DNA of 64,000 nt from Tribonema minus (Eukaryota > Sar > Xanthophyceae > Tribonematales > Tribonemataceae): positions 186,001 to 250,000 of the forward strand of contig JAFCMP010000048.1 in assembly GCA_017506865.1 (NCBI GenBank). The letters are read 5' to 3'. The position numbers were made by a program, and so were the translations under genes. The notes under the pieces are model-generated. The model saw nothing but the letters and a program-made list of their open reading frames with translations, did not search any database and was not told where the DNA came from. This document shows positions 52,432 to 64,000 of the stretch, one piece after another. Position 1 is the first letter of the stretch. Each line of letters begins with the position of its first letter.

Positions 52432-55400
52432 CTATAGCTGCTCGTCCTGCAATCGCGCTTCAATTGCAGAGTCGTAATACAGGTACTCCGCCCACGTCTT
52501 GTGAATCAGTTTTGGGGGGTACCTTCGCGCCTGCAGACGAGCCAAATGGGGGACGTGCAAGGCAGTGAGTGACCAACACTGATGACGTTCAACACAGCGA
52601 AGCCTCACTGACAGACGGCCTGCAATTTGCAGACTGCCACCGTCACATGGACCCGGTGGGCTGCAGCGCAAGCATCAACTTCAACTCTGCAGTGCACCAG
52701 GACAACAACCTTGTGTAATCAAATTAGTGCAAGCGTTGGCAGTAGGCACAGTTTAAAAAGGTCGCCAGCTGTGGTCTGAGACGGCCCAGACCTCTCAACC
52801 CCCTCCGCTCCTGACCCAGCAAAAGAGAGGCCAATCAATGGCAGTAACTGCAAAGCCGAGCTGATTGCCCAGTTCATTGTGCAGCGCCGGCAGCAGGAAC
52901 ACAAATGCGCGGCTCTGACATCATTGCCAAATGCACAAATGGTTGGTCAACTACATTTGGAGTAAAAACACAATCATGACAACACCATGTGAGGCTGTCA
53001 CCGTCATGCACCTGGTTTTGCAGCTCATAGAAGGTCGGGATGTGCGGAGCCTTGTTGAGGCGCATGCCTATTCTTGACAAGCTCTTAGGGTGGCAGTCAC
53101 CCTGCAGCGTAAGCGCACAAAAAAGGGAGCAAGCTTCAGCAGCGTGCAGGTATGGAGAAAACAGATGCGCTATGCCGAGCGGCTTCAGCCAGCGGCTAGC
53201 GATGGCGAAGGCAAAAAGTGGCTGAGACATGGGCACAGAGTGCCTGCTTGCAAGGTGCGTTGTCCTGTGAGCGCTTGTGGGCATGCAACTTCGTCAACCA
53301 TTGTGCAAGACAAAGCATCGACGAGGTCACTTCAGGAGTGAACCACAAGGCACTGCCTGCTGTGGACAAAGCTGCTCTGGTGCAGCAGCAGCAGAGTCGA
53401 GGCTGATCCATCCTGCTCTGCAGATTCAGATATCTTGACACAGGCCCCAATAACCATTGCAATTTGAAGCAGCATAATTCAAAGGCACTTGTGGATACTA
53501 CACTTCCTAATTATAAAGGAATAAAGATGATGCAGGTTGCATGACCTTTGAGTTTGCGTTTTAGTTATTAAAATAATATGTGGACATGCTGGACGTGGCA
53601 GCAGAGTGCTTCAACATCGTCTGCGATTACAGATGTAAAGAGCAGCGAGTGGAGGGCATTGACTGAACAAGCCTCAGTCGCCGACTTGCATCTGGACCAC
53701 GCTGATATCACCAAGCGCTTGTGAAGCCATGTCATAGTGGTCTGCTCCTCATTACCTTGGCGTTATTGCAGCGGTGGCAGCTGGTCACGACATTGGTCCA
53801 GCTGCAAGGCACGAGCGCGGTAGCACGAAGCGGGTGAGCACTGCAGCAGGGCGATGGTGGCGCAATTGCAGTTCGATACAAACCACCGCATGGCACATGC
53901 TTGAAGTTAGGGTTAGGGCCTGGACGTATTCAGGTGGGTCTACGTCTGACCATTGACGCACACAGCAGAAAAGTTGTGGCGCTGCGTGTCAGCGCAGTAT
54001 GGTTGAAACCGGTTGCACCTGCAAAGATGCAGAACAACCATGGCGTGAAGCAGCACGTTTCACTGACCTGGTCGGTCCGCCCAGTTTCCTGGGGGTTACG
54101 TGGTCGAAGCTCAAGTCCCCAGCTTGGAACTGCTTCTGCACATCATCACAGGGTACGATGATGCAGATGAACACATGATGCAGGGCAGGATGCAGCAGAG
54201 GAACATATGATAGTTGCACATTTATGCGAGGCACTATCAAGCGAGCAGACCGATCATGGTGGTCACCTTCCGAACCATGCCAGAATGCGGCATGAGGAAA
54301 CACAGCTAATGATGACACGGTCCTTTGTTATAAATGCCCACTGACGATGCCATGGCGACAGCAAACAGCTGTTCAAGATGCCATCCAAAGCATGGGATTA
54401 CAGAAAGGACATGCTCGGTTTCAGGCGCTGTCGCTAGAAAGATGGGCTGGAACCGCTGCAGTAGGTGCAGAATGCCTCTTCAATCTCTCCTGCCACTCTT
54501 CGAACACAGGCTATGCCTCACAGTCAGAAACCATGCACTTGACTTGAAGGCTGCAGTGCCGATGCAACATCTGCCACACGAGACTGTGCTTCCAACTGCA
54601 CCAAAAGCTATGCGCTACATCTGGTCAGACTTTTTTTGAGTTGCCTCACATCCCCCCCCCCCCCCCCGCCCCCATACCCTCATACTCTGGTCAACAGCGC
54701 TGCATTGGAAAAAAAGGCTTACCGAGCAGTACGCACACTGATAGCCATCACGAAGGTAAAGATTCCTCCGCGTAAAGCTGGGCACCTGAAGCAGCAAGAC
54801 ACAGCAGAGAGCTGTTAGACATGTCTCCTTGCAGGCAACAGTGGCGGCGGACCGTCACTTTCAAATACTTCTTCAAACTACAACACTACATCACGGAGCC
54901 CTGATGGAAGCCGACCCATAGATCAGATGAAAAGACCATGCTGAAATGATGAGCCCTCTAGCCCAAGGAAGTCCAAAAGAAACACTCAGGCAGCAGGCGC
55001 TGAAGTTGCTGACATAACAAGTTCACTTCACTCATGCATCCATGCATTTGTGACGGAGGCCTCACCTTGGCGTGCTGGTTGACGTACCCCTTCAAGGCGA
55101 TGACGCTGCAACAACCAGCACAGCACAGATAAGCGACACCGAAGCAAGCCAGGTCAGCCACCGAGTGGAATAATACGAGCACGTTCATACACAGAGATCA
55201 TGTGGTACATGTAGATCAAGTGGTTCACGCATGCGCTGTTGAGCGTGCCATGACGCCGCTTTGTACGGCCGTCGTGTCACGATCTTCAACATGAACTTCA
55301 ACACATGCACGTGACATGCAATCAAAATCAGGCGAGCAGGGGTCGCCACCACTTGCATCAATGACGAGCAGAACCATTAGCTCCGTTGCCAGAAGCGTGT

Positions 55401-58400
55401 TGACCGCTGAGTATCAACAATACAGTGATTCCACATCAGTTGGCACCAATGACAACTGTTGGTGCCCCCCTCTTGCACTTGCAGAAACTGTAAGATACTA
55501 CAGTAGAAACTGGAACATGTTACATACAGGCTCACCTCGGCAGCTTGAGCTCCACATTGGCGCTCCTAACATACCTGCACAGTTCAGACAAACAACGAAC
55601 AGTATAAGGCAATGGCTGATGCACGCACTTCTCTAAGTCTGTCGTGGATGCTGATGGCCTGAAGCTGCGGGGTGCAGCGCAGCATCTCATCAAGCATTAG
55701 CCATGCTGGCTTGGGCCCTACCAGGGAAGATTGTAAGGATGGGCTATCACTTGCCACACGTGCACGTTAGACATGTGGGATGGAAAAAGTAGCTACCGTT
55801 GTTCAGTGAGATAATTGTGTGGCCAGCAGCTGAAATGTCGTGAGCATGTGCATGCGCAAACTGCATCTTGCGTCAGATATTGCACTGAGGGAGGAAAAGA
55901 GAACCATGTCTCTGCGCCTGATGCAGACCATACGTTGCCCAGACCATACGCCATTGCCCAGCCCACACCCCCCAAGGCAAAACCAGGTGAATTTGATTGT
56001 CTTGCACATGATCTATGCATCATGGGCTACGAAATGAGCTTTGCAGTGCCAATGTTGTCGGCGCGGTTGTTGAAGCTGGTGGTGTGCAATTTAAACCCCC
56101 GCCGCACCGTGCAGCAAGCCCGCTCAGACTGCTGAGGCTGCTCACAGCGACATGCTCGATTGCAGGAGCATGCAGGTTTCGTTGCCATCACTGTGTACAC
56201 TGTACCATATCATTTACACATGCTTCACGGTACTAGCTGCTCAGATGTTTACTCGAGAGAGCATGACTGAGAATGGCCATCCAGTTGCAATTAATTGAGT
56301 GCCTGGAAGCACTGTAGGAAAGTCAACGTAATGCATCAGCTGGCGCAATGTGTTGCCATCGTGACAGTGGCTTGCAGCCGCTGCAAACAGAACATGCAAA
56401 GATTCAAACGACTCTCAGCCTACTCAGACGAACTCTCGAGTGCAGCAGGCTGGTAAAGACGCCACTTAGATCATGACACGAGCGCTCCTGAAGTGATTTG
56501 GCTGGTCAGTCCTCCAGTCGAACCCAGTGTTAATCGAAAACCCACTTGTGTACCTAAACATTTTGCGCGACTCAGCCAGGCTGTGCCCTATCAATTGCCT
56601 GCTTGACGCTTTTTCAGCTGCAGCACTGTGACCACTACCATGGCACGCTGCTCAGCAGCAGCAACGCAGCAGCAACGTGGCTTTCCGCTCCAACGCTGCG
56701 CTGGGTGCCGGGCTACCAGAACTCTTAGGGTAAAGCAGGGCCGGTGCAGTGTGATGCTGTTCGAGTTGAGCTGCACCACAGTCAGCCTGGTTTAACTTCA
56801 CAGAGTTTTTGTATCCGCACGCGCAACGCGGTAAACTGCACTGTAAGTGTGCGCTGTCCAGTGTCAGTCTAGGTGGACATCAACGTAAAATATCTTGGAC
56901 TGGTAGCGCTGTGTTGCGAAATGTCAGACGTCCTCAGCTATCAAACTATCCCGCAATGAGTGCATCAGCGACGAGCTGTAGCTGGGGGGCATCAGCTGTC
57001 GTCCTGTAGTTCCCAGCGCGCTATGCACTTTTGCCAAGCTTCATAGGTCACTTTGGCGTTCAAAGGTGAGAGCGACTGAACCAATTCCACAGCGCAGCTG
57101 CAACTGGACAAACATTCTAGGCAAGCTTGTTCAAATATACTATGCCTGCTGCTGAGCAGCTGCACATCGAACTGTTGAAGTTACAGTATTGAAGTACTCA
57201 AAGCATATTTTGCGTACCACTCAGCCGCTGACCTGTCATGAGTAGCCAGCACCACCACCCTGTCCATCCACACCGCCTTGATAGCCTCCTGCCAAGGCCA
57301 CAAGCTCAGCGGCAAGTAGCTCAGGGGCTGATAGTCCGCATTCAGCACCAGCGCCGGGCAACTGTGGCAACGCAAACAGGAAGTGGGATGTGGACAGGTG
57401 ATGAAATGCAACATGACGTGGCTGTTGGCATTTTCAGCCTTGCCAGCATACTTTGTGACCCATGGTAGTGCAAAATGTGAAATTTGTAAGAATATCAAGA
57501 CACTTGATGAAGCCCCAGGCAAAACCTTGTGCACAGGAGAAATACTGGAAATACTGCTGGATGACAACGAGTCAACCATTCTCAAGTGCAGTTTGACAAA
57601 CCCAAGGCAATGGAACGGTACGGGAGCCCACCATTGCAGCGCATTACGCTGAATTGCGTTTCAACTTCAACAACAGCCGCTAGAACTGTCGAGTCGCAAA
57701 GGACGAGCTGCAGCACATAGCAACTACAACTTTCAACTTCATACATACCTCTCCAAGCTGCGGAACTCCCTGTCAGTGTTGTCATAGAGCTCTCTGCGCC
57801 CAGCACATCAACAGTGATAAGACAGTACAGTGATGTCAGTTGAGCAAAAATCTGGAGCTCACCGTATGGCAGATGGCAACTCCGTTGCTCTGTTAGCGGA
57901 TGCTGGTACTGCGAGATTAAAACAATGGAATTGGTGAACAGCAATTGCCCCACCCCTTCCCAACATCCACAGCATTCACATACTTGAAGTATAAGATCTC
58001 TAAACTTTTGTTTGTTGACGAGACGTCAATGGCCGCATCTAGGATACTGTAGCAGACCTGACACGAGAACCTGAATGGCACATCCACTTGTCTGATTCAA
58101 GGGTCACATGTTCCAAACGGCGAAATTTGTTTTTTCTCTTGCCATAATCTCTTCAAAAAAAGCAAAACAACTTCGCACTGGCATGCCGTCACTTCACCAT
58201 GTCACCCCTGGCCAAAACATCATCTCCAGCAAAGCTTAGCACACTGATGCCATTGACCTCCCTGCCCCCCCCTTGAGTTGCTGGTGCACAGCACAGCTCA
58301 GCAGAGCCCTCCGCCACCCCCGGGCACTCCTCCTGCTGCAGTCCATGCAATGGTGCAAACGCCCAATTGACCCCCCCCCCGCCCCCCCCCAGTAGGCCAT

Positions 58401-59436
58401 TGCTGCACATGGCTGCTCCCCCATCAGCGACTCTTATGTTATGCCTGCTTGCCTGGATACGTCCTCCACACTGCTGGGCTCGCCATAGGGGTATGGAGAC
58501 GGCCGCCGATAAGACGGCTTGCTCTTAGGCGTCCGCTGCAAGGCACAACATTGATAGAAGAAGGTGGGCCGTGTGAGATGATGTAGCCGTTGGCTCCCCG
58601 CGTTCCGAGCGCGGTCAGCATGTGCTGTCCAACCTGTATTTGGGAGTGTCCTATCTGTGACAGCAAGTGAGTGACCTGTGATTTTTGCCATCCGCCAGAA
58701 CAAGAGGGATGCGATAAATGCAGTCGGATTTACAACTGGATAAACACGCGGTAGACGCCTTCACCTTGAGGAAACAATAGCGGTTGCTCGACGCTATACG
58801 CCGGATTATGGTAATTGAAGCAACTTCGAAAATCACAAACAATGGCATGCATGCCATGACAGCTCAACAGTTCATGCATGGGTGCTTGTAATCTTATACT
58901 GATTCATAAATACACATACCTTGACCCTGAAGTCGCCAGAAGATCGTTGCTTCATGGTCTGCAAACGCAGTGGCAGCAAGATCACAGACACGTGGCGGTC
59001 AGCACTGAACTGCAAGCGCTGCTGCCTGATCACGATGAAAGCTAGTGCATAAATGCACGCGCCATAGCCGTCAGTCAGTCATAACGTACACGCGCTGCAG
59101 CGGGTGCCGCAACAGCAAAAAGCAACATTTGAATGTGAGCTGTCAAGAACTTACCATCGGGGAGGTGGCACGCCAGACGCCATAGGTGATGGCGGCCCTA
59201 CGATGCAAGCACAGAGGTTGCAACGACATTGGTGCGGTGACACAGTGAGGATCGCATGTCGTCGCGTGAGAGAGTTTCCGAGGTTTGAATAAACCACACT
59301 GTAGAACTGCTAGATCTCCGCCATTGCGTGAAGCAGGGCCAGTTTACTGCCAACGCCGAGCTCACCTGGTTGAAAAAGCCTCACTGTTCATCACAAGCGC
59401 CAGCACCGTGACTAGCGCCAGCAGGCGCACACTCAT
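52432..59436 (-). CDS. HNH endonuclease family protein, probably plastid-targeted, 13 exons
   Basis: 284 aa. Exons: 59436-59366, 59197-59155, 58958-58920, 58535-58453, 57793-57749, 57361-57233, 55574-55536, 55105-55066, 54785-54723, 54135-54068, 53801-53756, 53101-53012, 52530-52432; every phase fits. The N-terminus MSVRLLALVTVLALVMNSEA is a signal peptide, followed by FSTRAAITYGVWRATS, i.e. an Ala-Phe cleavage site and a Ser/Arg transit-like stretch. The body is the bacterial/cyanobacterial/plant HNH family: LVLNADYQPLSYLPLSLWPW (98-117), YVRSANVELKLPSVIALKGY, VPSFTRRNLYLRDGYQCAYC (164-183), DLSFDHVTPRKLGG with the catalytic Asp195-His196, SWTNVVTSCHRCNNAKG with Asn210 and zinc Cys215/218, then IGMRLNKAPHIPTFYEL and a tail ending ARLQDEQL. 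The intron after 58453 has a GC donor. Biological substrate unknown; nicking or repair of plastid DNA is only an inference. Confidence 0.88.
53905..53918 (+). repeat. Short TTAGGG-type motif in HNH intron 10
   Basis: GTTAGGGTTAGGG within the intron at 53802-54067; too short to be more than a remnant or chance. Confidence 0.4.
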
Positions 59437-59600
59437 CTTGCTGCCTAAAGACAGATTCGCCCCCGAAAGTGGCAGCGCTCTCTGTTCCAGGCCGGGCGCT
59501 CAACTTCAGACCAGGCACCGGCTAGGATCTGAGCTGAGAGAGCCGGGCGACACGACAAGCCGCCTCCCGTCGCCCAATCCCTCGCCTTCGTCCTGCGCTG
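59437..59600. promoter_or_regulatory. Divergent region between HNH gene and gelsolin-domain gene
   Basis: The HNH start codon points left. The plus-strand frame of the next gene is open from about 59538, so the gap between the two genes is at most about 160 bp. No core element recognised. Confidence 0.35.
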
Positions 59601-62600
59601 TTGCCCTGTCCTGAACTGGTTCCTCTCGAAGAGGTCCCGTTCTTCAATTCAAGCTTCACACTTCAAGCCCCGGTTCGCGCCAGACCGAAGCTTCAAAACT
59701 CCAACACCACACCCCTGGCGCTGCACACAAACCAGTCCCGCAAGTCATGGCACGTCCCGCAGGTACGACACTATAGGAGTGCGCTTGGCCAGAGAATGTA
59801 TGTCACCACGCTGACTTTGCTGCCCTGAGGGATCCCCTGAGGCGCCAATGCTACGACGCGATGGTAAGATTTGTGTGTTGTGATGCAATCGCCGACGGCT
59901 GGCGTCGGAAGCTAAGTTGATATTATCAGAGGTTCACTGCTGGAGCTTTAGGAGCATACGAAAGCGACAGGAGATGAACTTGCGCGACAAAGATCTGATG
60001 CATGCTCAGCGCTCCATGCATTGCTCACCGCTCCTTGTCAGCTGCAGCTGGCGCTCTGGACGATCGAGTTTATCCTGAGCCTAGAAAAGCCTTGGGCTTG
60101 CGCGTGTACGTCTAAGCCTGGCAGATACTTACACCCGTTCATGCACTGCTCTTTCTCAACAGGTCATAAAGTCGCGCCCGGTGGTCCATCCCGAGGTCAC
60201 CGACTCCTGCTTACCCAGGGTCCATGGGGAGGATTTGACCGTGCTGATAGACATCGCCATGCTGGTGACGTGCCAGATAGACCTGTGCCAGGTGCCTGGC
60301 ATTGAGGTCAATTCACTTGACGACATCTTGCAGCTAAGGGCGCTCGGCACCCAGCGGGCCTTGGTTATGCAGGTGCGTCGCCTGACACTTGTGTTAGCAT
60401 ATTGCACACTAAACGAGCGCTAATTGCGATCAATGCCACGGCGGTGCAATCTGGCGGCATCATTATGGGCGCTTCTATGCTGCAACATTGCTGTGCCAAG
60501 CAGTCGCAGGTCGTGATGTTTAGCGCAGCCAATCAGTGCACGACACCATGTGTGACTCCAAGTATGCAGTCCCTACCACAATCTTTGTTATAACCTACAT
60601 CGAAGTATATACACAAGTAGTGGTATGATAGCGTCCACCGTGTTTGCTTTGTACTACGATAGCTGAAAGCGGCCAAACACAATTTACGTCAAGTGATACC
60701 TGTTGATTGATTAGTGATTGGCTTGCTCGCTAGGATTCCTCTGTGTGGCCTTGAGCAGCTTGTACAATCAGTGAGGTGCTTTTCGACTTGTCAACTGCCC
60801 AATGTATTCTGCTGTCATGTTGATCAGGTCTGCAATGCACTTCGAAGCGCTGATCAATGGGCTGTCCTTTGCGGTGCACCTCATTTGAGCTCACTCCAGC
60901 TTGTGCTGACTAAGCCCTGTCTTGTGTACATGCAAAAGTACACAAAACTTCCACATAGTTGTGGGATCTTCAGCACAGCCGTCGGCCACGCCAAACAACA
61001 CAAGATTATATAAGAAGCATCTGACCCATGCGGCTGCCACGCATACTGCTGGACCATGTGATCTGCGCCTCGCTGCACACATACCAGCCCCTGGCACAGG
61101 TCACAGTGCATAGCGCACAGCCCGAGCGGCCCTCCGGCGCACAACCTTGCATTCGCGTCCCTCACCTCTCAGCAGGCACACACGCATGTCTTACCCGCTG
61201 ACCACGACCCTGCCGCCGTCCCGCCGCGTCCGCAGATGCTGCTCGCGGCGCGCGTCTACACGCACCTGCAGTCCCAGGTCCTGGCGCAGATGCTGCTGCG
61301 CATAGGGGACCCGCGCCTCCGCGGCGTCGCCGCCGCGCAGTGCCCGCGCTGGGCCGCGCAGCGCCTCACGGGCAAGTTCTGGGTCCTCCAGGACCGGCCC
61401 GACGGAACGGTCCTCGTCGCCAAGAGCGATCGCCGCGTGTTCCTGGTCCTGGGCTTCTCGCGCGGCATCGCGGCGGCGGGCCCGCCCGCGCCGTTCCTCT
61501 GCAAGACGACGCTGCTGGCGCCAAGGCAAGTACCTGTCGTACGACCGCGTCATCATGCCGCTGGGCGCGCAGCAGGCGTCCGCGGAGGAGCGCGCGGCGC
61601 TGCGCAGCGATCTGCTGGCCACGTACCGGCGCGCAGTCACCGCCGGCGCGCTCGTCAGCAGCTTTCCGGAAGGCGACGGCGCGGCGAGCGGCGGGGGCGA
61701 AACGGCGTTGACGCTGGGGGGGGTGACGCGCGCGCACCGGCGCAAGGCGGCGCGCATCAAGGAGCGCGTGAGGGGGACCGAGGCGGGGGACGGGTGGGTC
61801 TTCCGGCGCTTCGGCTACACGCCCGCGGAGAACCCGAACCGCGCGGTCGCGATCATGTCGACGGCGGGGCACGCGATTCACATCTTTCGCATGGAGCGCG
61901 CGGACAACGTGCCTATGCTCGACGACGTGCTGGCAGTCGTTTCTAGTATGCTTGTGTGTTTTCGCATATGGCCGTTTGAATGCCTGAGATCCATGTGCTG
62001 TCATGCAGGCCACTGGAAGCTCTTTTAATTTTAAAAAGAGTGCAGTCCACAACCTTCTAACAACCAGTTGGGCTCAAGAAACATTACTTCATGTTGCAGC
62101 ACATGCCCAACGCGGTGTGTCTATTTCCGATCTGCCACCGCCGCTGCTGCAGATGCTGCCGCCGCAGCCGCAGCTGCAGCATGACGTTGACGATGCGTCC
62201 ATCGCAGCGGCGGTGCAGCGCGTACTGCAGGCTCAGCTGCCGCCGTCTGCTTTCGATCGCCAGACGCAACGGCTGCGGCGCCTCGGCGCGGCCGCAGCGG
62301 ACCTGCGCGCGACGCTGCGCGTGTGGCGCATGACCGGCACCGAGCCGTTTGCGCTGCACGAGGTGCGGCGGCCGGGCGCACAGCCCTTCTGCTCCAACAA
62401 CGCCTACGTCGTCTACTTCGAGCCCGCGGCCGCGGCACGCAGCAGCAGCGGCAGCAGCGGCGGCGGCGGCGGCAGCGGCAGCAGCGGCGGTGGCGGCGCC
62501 AACCTGCCGCCGCGGCTGCTGTTCCTGTGGCTAGGCCGCGACACAAGCGGATACGCCCACGCAACGGCGGACCGCCTGTGCCTGGCGCTGTGCGCGCGCG

Positions 62601-63201
62601 TCCTGTGCCTGCCGCAGACGCGCCAGCATGTCGCCGCGCGCCAGGGCGGCGAGCCCGCGGAGCTGCTCGTGTTGCTCGCTGCCACAGGTGGCGGGGGAAG
62701 TGGGCGCGGGGGGGGTCTAGTCAGCCTGTGGGGGCCGCCGCCGCCACATGCGCGCAGCCCCTGGCCGAGGGTCAGGGACCGCGTGATCGAGGTGTGCGAG
62801 TGCGCAGCGGCGGCGCCCGGCGCGGGCGCGGTCGCGGCGGCGGAGGGCTGCGCGGTGGCGCTCGCCGCGGCGGGCCCGCACCCTAGCAAGAGCTACATAC
62901 TGCTGGCGGGGGCGGACGCCGCTGCGCGCACGGTGGACACGGCGTACGTGTGGCACGGCTCAGGAGAGTCGGCGGCGGCGGCGGCGCTGTGCGACCTGGT
63001 GTGCACGGAGGTGACGCGGCTGTTTGCGCCGCAGCGGCGCTCGCGGGCAAGCACGCGCGCATGCCGGAGATGATCTTGGTCGACCACAAGCCGATTGTTG
63101 GGCCGCTCGACGGGCTGCTGCAGGAGGCGGGGATGAGGGTGCTGTGGTACGAGCCGCCGTCGCCGGAGGAGACGGCCGCCAGCATGATGATGGGGCCATG
63201 A
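59601..63201 (+). CDS. Gelsolin-domain protein, 4 exons, two apparent 1-nt frame breaks
   Basis: Exons: 59601 (or upstream)-59762, 60163-60372, 61236 to about 61935, 62009-63201. Exon 1 is open from 59538 but has no ATG, so the start is unresolved. Exon 2 (VIKSRPVVHPEVTDSCLPRV) joins exon 3 (MLLAARVYTHLQSQVLAQML) in phase. In exon 3 the frame changes near 61524, between CKTTLLA and GKYLSYDRVIMPLG; the amino acid sequence is sensible on both sides, so one extra base is likely. Exon 4 carries a gelsolin repeat: RVWRMTGTEPFALHEV, CSNNAYVVYFE, LLFLWLGRDTSGY and GGEPAELLVLLAA, with a Gly/Ser insertion. Near 63046 a second frame change separates TRLFAPQRR from MPEMILVDHKPIVGPLDGLL, which ends at 63201; without it the frame stops at 63073. 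Gelsolin repeats bind actin or act as modules in trafficking proteins; the N-terminal part is not recognised. Confidence 0.68.
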
Positions 63202-63904
63202 TGATGGGGCCTTGGGGGGGGGATAGGCGGAGGTCTGCGCGGGGGGGGGGGGAGTTGCATGTGCCATTGGAGATGTGTGACATAAAGCGATCATCAACAG
63301 AGGGCGGCGAATTTGTGCCCTTCATTTAGGTGGCGACCTGCTCATGCAGCAGTGGCGCACGAGCTACGCAGCCAACGGTCACGCCTTTTCACTACAGTAG
63401 AGGCTGTTGGACTGGACACAGATTTGTTGCTGTTGTACATGTTTACGGTGAGGTTGGCTCGCCTGCCCTGTCGACAATGAGCGCCTACACTGCTGCTGTT
63501 GTGCAGTGGGTACATATTCAAATGAACATGTTTATGGTGCTGTGTGGGTCAGTATGACGGCATTGAACTGATGTATTTCTCGCTGCTGTTCAAATGCTGC
63601 ACCTAAGCAGACAATTGGCTTGGACCAGGCGTTTTATTGACATGGGGCACTCGGTTCTACCTAGTGAACTATGACATAATGACATGCTTTGCGACGTTAC
63701 ATCCTGTGTAAATCAAGCCACACACACTCAGTGTATATGATCGTTTTTGCCTTCCAGAACAGTGTTGTTAGTCGGGCAACTGCCTTCGGATATTGTCGTT
63801 GCGCAGGATCTGCGTCTGCACAGTCGTTTGCAACTGATCAGGAGTAACATTAAGCGAAGGCAGCATCAGTGCAACTCTTCCTGCCGCACCTCCGCCCTGG
63901 CGAG
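63202..63904. other. Intergenic region before the last gene
   Basis: A G run at 63240-63252 follows the gelsolin gene. No coding exon recognised. An acceptor-like GCGCAG near 63807 could end a 5' UTR intron of the next gene. Confidence 0.4.
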
Positions 63905-64000
63905 ATGGCGGTGTACGGCAGGCACAAGCTCATCACACTGCTGATCATCTTGCTGATCTTTGTCGCCTTTGCGGCATGGAACAACACGGACGACAACAAC
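63905..64000 (+). CDS. Start of a type II membrane (signal-anchor) protein, truncated by window end
   Basis: ATG at 63905 opens MAVYGRHKLITLLIILLIFV, continuing AFAAWNNTDDNN to the window edge. A short basic N-terminus, one ~18-residue hydrophobic span and a polar Asn/Asp lumenal start are typical of Golgi glycosyltransferases and similar type II proteins. The catalytic part lies outside the window, so no function can be given. Confidence 0.45.
   Translation, partial: MAVYGRHKLITLLIILLIFVAFAAWNNTDDNN

Overview
This window looks like nuclear DNA of a unicellular alga with a secondary, red-derived plastid. The main evidence is a chlorophyll a/c-type light-harvesting gene with a signal peptide, an Ala-Phe cleavage motif and a C-terminus typical of the red lineage. 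An HNH protein with a similar presequence, and an HSP70 with a presequence but a cytosolic-type EVD end, agree with this. Genes have many introns of roughly 0.3-2 kb, mostly GT-AG with at least three GC-AG introns. Exons are very GC-rich, introns carry long C or G runs, and telomere-type TTAGGG repeats lie inside introns and intergenic DNA. A haptophyte is my best guess; other red-plastid algae cannot be excluded.

Layout. 0.06-6.3 kb (minus): six-exon HSP70. 6.5-22.4 kb (plus): a Rab escort protein (REP/CHM) gene of at least 20 exons, divergent from HSP70 across 158 bp. 23.3-25.9 kb (plus): six-exon light-harvesting protein whose last two coding exons are 24 and 12 nt. 27.4-29.2 kb (minus): intronless WDR46/Utp7 ribosome-biogenesis WD-repeat protein, divergent from an intronless DUF1279/FAM210-like membrane protein at 29.3-30.2 kb (plus). 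31.1-32.7 kb (plus): an unrecognised four-exon gene with two membrane spans. 34.4-39.5 kb (minus): secreted or membrane alpha/beta-hydrolase with a huge low-complexity C-terminal exon. 41.2-46.5 kb: weakly supported plus-strand coding. 47.0-51.0 kb (plus): a degraded, 5'-truncated non-LTR retrotransposon with a reverse transcriptase and a restriction-like endonuclease. 52.4-59.4 kb (minus): a 13-exon, probably plastid-targeted HNH endonuclease. 59.6-63.2 kb (plus): a gelsolin-domain gene with two apparent 1-nt frame breaks. 63.9 kb to the end (plus): start of a type II membrane protein.

The genes do not form a pathway. The shared theme is endomembrane and plastid biology: a chaperone probably sent into the plastid complex, a Rab prenylation escort, an antenna protein and a plastid-type nuclease. 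Three divergent pairs with short gaps suggest shared promoters. The rest is intronic and intergenic DNA with tandem duplications, two small inverted-repeat elements, interstitial telomere arrays and a dispersed repeat. Exon junctions were placed by reading splice sites and codon phase against family alignments from memory; no search was run.
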